From NCBI RefSeq assembly GCF_000516985.1, contig NW_006917091.1, positions 6,116,283-6,148,599 of the forward strand: DNA of 32,317 nt. The letters are read 5' to 3'. The notes beneath the pieces were generated by a model. It did no database searches and had not been told where the DNA came from. It saw nothing but the letters and a program-made list of their open reading frames with translations. Shown one piece after another: positions 30,710-32,317 of the stretch (position 1 is its first letter; every line of letters begins with the position of its first letter). The position numbers and the translations under genes are program-made. The DNA comes from Pestalotiopsis fici W106-1 (taxonomy: Eukaryota > Ascomycota > Sordariomycetes > Amphisphaeriales > Sporocadaceae).

Positions 30710-32317
30710 GCTGGAATCCCGGACAGATATAAAGGCAGCTGCGCGAACGCGTAACGTTGAGCTCAGATCTGATCCGGGGTACCGGAGTAATAGAGAGGAT
30801 CGTAGCCTACCACGAGTTTGTATTGGCAGTTACGTATAGGCTGCGGGGGAGTGTCCGGGGGCGTATCTGCGCGCGGACCTTTAAAGCTATGAAATGACGG
30901 GGGAAATTATGAGGAATTGTCGACACGGGCGTTGCAGCCTGGAGTTGAGCTGAGATGCGCGTATCTAAGTAGGTACGTATGGGTCTGACTGTGATGGAGT
31001 GACGATGGGATGGATGACCAAGAAAAGCTCTGGGGGTCCTAGCTCTCTACTCTTTCCCTCTCTGTGGTGTGTGAGTGATCGGTCAAATGGGTGGACCACT
31101 AGCTAGGAAGATGGTGAAGAGGCGATTGGTCACCCTGACGTACCTAGCTAAACATAACCTGGGCATGAAGCCTTAAGAGAAGCTGGGAGAGGGAAGGGCA
31201 CACCCCCGGCCAGGCGAACCAACCCACCGAAGCCAACCTACGTCCCGATCCAGGCTGCGAAAAACTTAACGGGCTGGCTTTTGGCTACCCACCAAGCTGG
31301 CGCAAGTTCACCTTGGTCCATGGACGATGGCAGGTGGTGGGGATTTCTCCCATGTGGGCAATGACAAAATGCGTGCCCGCATCGACTGACTACGGTATGT
31401 TGCCCACATTGCGCAGCCTAGCAACCTAGTGTGTGTAGCTCAAAGGTAGGGGAAAAGAAAAGGCTAATAAGGGCCTTCTGGGGGGGAGCAGACCCTCTTC
31501 CCGTCTCGCCTTTCCATCTTGTCCACGAGTGGGTTATGCGATCACAGACTGAACACATCAGATGACGTCCTCTTGGTCTGCTGTCGCCCTCAACTTGTTC
31601 TCAAAGCACTACTACGTAGGTACATTTGCATAATTTATTACATATATACAAATTGCCTGCTGTTAACCCACTCATCGTAAGATAGAGAGACTCATTATAG
31701 GAAGGCCTCAATGTCGCTGGGTACGGTTACTTTCATCGAGGCAATTTGTACAGATGTGCCCGGCACCTGGTGGTAGGTTGATACCGTGGATCAAAGTCCT
31801 TCCAGTGTAATGTGCAACGTGCAGGCAAGGCGGGTTCTACATAAGGTAGGCTACAGGCTCCATACTCCGCTAAAAAGATCCTTTTCAAAGGGTCGCCTGC
31901 GGACGCATGCAGGAATCCTTGACCCAAGGAGATGCGTGACTCGACTGACTGATGACTCCCCCAGCGTCGAGTCGCGCGCACCTTTCAAGTCATCATCTTG
32001 CTCAGCCTACCTCAATCCCCCATGTAGGTAAGGTAGGTACCATGTAGGCAATAGCGCAGAGCTTATAGTGCACCCAGGCCCCGAGCCCCAAGAAAGGCGG
32101 AGCCCTCTGTGTTCCCTCGTTCCCAGACTTGTCAGGATGCCGAGCTCGAAGCCCGAGGTCATTCATTCATTGTTGGACCCTTTCAAAGGTACATGTCTCA
32201 TCAAAATGTCGCCTCTTTGTAGCAATTCACCGTTACATGAATGGATATTTCAATCATCAAGCTCTTCGCAGCAGCTTCATATTTAACTGAAAGAGGGGAG
32301 GGCCCAAAAAAAAAAAA
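30710..32317. other. Upstream region of the Chk2-type gene and right edge of the window
   Basis: 1.6 kb without a supported gene. Near the kinase start lies ACGCGT at 30747-30752. The rest has GTAGGTA/TACGTA-rich stretches (30970, 31610, 32020-32045) and a CRE-like tgacgtcc at 31563. It ends in a run of 12 A at 32306-32317, which may be a real tract cut by the window edge. ORFs are short and conflict with each other. Confidence 0.55.
30747..30752. promoter_or_regulatory. MCB element (ACGCGT) before the Chk2-type gene
   Basis: Palindromic ACGCGT, the MluI cell-cycle box bound by MBF (Mbp1/Swi6) at G1/S and DNA-damage genes in fungi, 38 bp upstream of the kinase ATG and flanked by GCGCGA. The site is close to the start codon, so it may lie in the leader. 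Confidence 0.4.

Noticed and set aside
32306..32317. Terminal A run as a retroelement or cDNA tail
   Set aside because: Only 12 bases at the window edge, with no element body upstream.
1..32317. Transposons, CRISPR arrays, secondary-metabolite backbone genes
   Set aside because: No transposase or reverse-transcriptase ORF, no terminal inverted or long terminal repeats seen, no regularly spaced direct repeats, and no PKS, NRPS or terpene synthase motifs.

Overview
This window is nuclear DNA from a filamentous ascomycete (Pezizomycotina), most likely a Sordariomycete close to the Hypocreales. The reasons are short spliceosomal introns (about 58-160 nt, with GTAAGT/GTACGT/GTATGT donors and CTAAC/CTGAC-like branch sites), large single-exon regulatory genes rich in Ser/Pro/Gln, long gene-free leaders with TACCTA-type repeats, and near-identity of several products to filamentous-fungal families (uS19, a Neurospora-type complex I subunit, a PRD-4/Chk2 kinase). 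The order-level assignment is inference. I see no transposon, CRISPR array, tRNA, rRNA or secondary-metabolite cluster.

Layout, left to right. (1) 4-2133, minus: a membrane-anchored CRH-like GH16 protein with an altered catalytic motif and a long repeat-rich cytosolic tail. (2) A 4.9 kb gene-free interval leading to a C2H2 transcription factor (7004-9013, plus). (3) RPS15/uS19 (10368-11166, plus, four exons), convergent with a complex I 17.8 kDa-type subunit (12098-13024, minus, three exons). (4) SIL1-like ER nucleotide exchange factor (14010-15257, plus) ending in RDEL. (5) A large single-pass membrane glycoprotein (16811-19930, plus) and a low-complexity orphan protein (20894-22588, plus). 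(6) A peroxisomal-type CoA Nudix pyrophosphatase (23176-24724, plus, four exons), convergent with a Ctr copper transporter (24942-25911, minus, four exons). (7) 3-hydroxyanthranilate 3,4-dioxygenase (27172-27870, plus, three exons), convergent with a Chk2/Rad53/PRD-4 kinase (28550-30709, minus, three exons). The last 1.6 kb holds no gene I can support.

The genes are mostly unrelated housekeeping and regulatory loci and do not form an obvious pathway cluster. I rebuilt the multi-exon genes by joining frames at plausible splice sites; every join listed keeps the frame and restores family sequence. The least ordinary element is the GH16-like protein at the left end. It looks like a catalytically altered wall glycosidase domain fused through one membrane span to an Arg/His/Asp-rich tandem-repeat tail, which would fit a wall sensor or pseudoenzyme, or a decaying gene. 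Secondary points are candidate copper, MCB and Cbf1/Tbf1 promoter elements, a 22-G tract in the copper transporter intron, and NPF/PPxY motifs in the membrane glycoprotein. No clearly new multi-gene system is visible.
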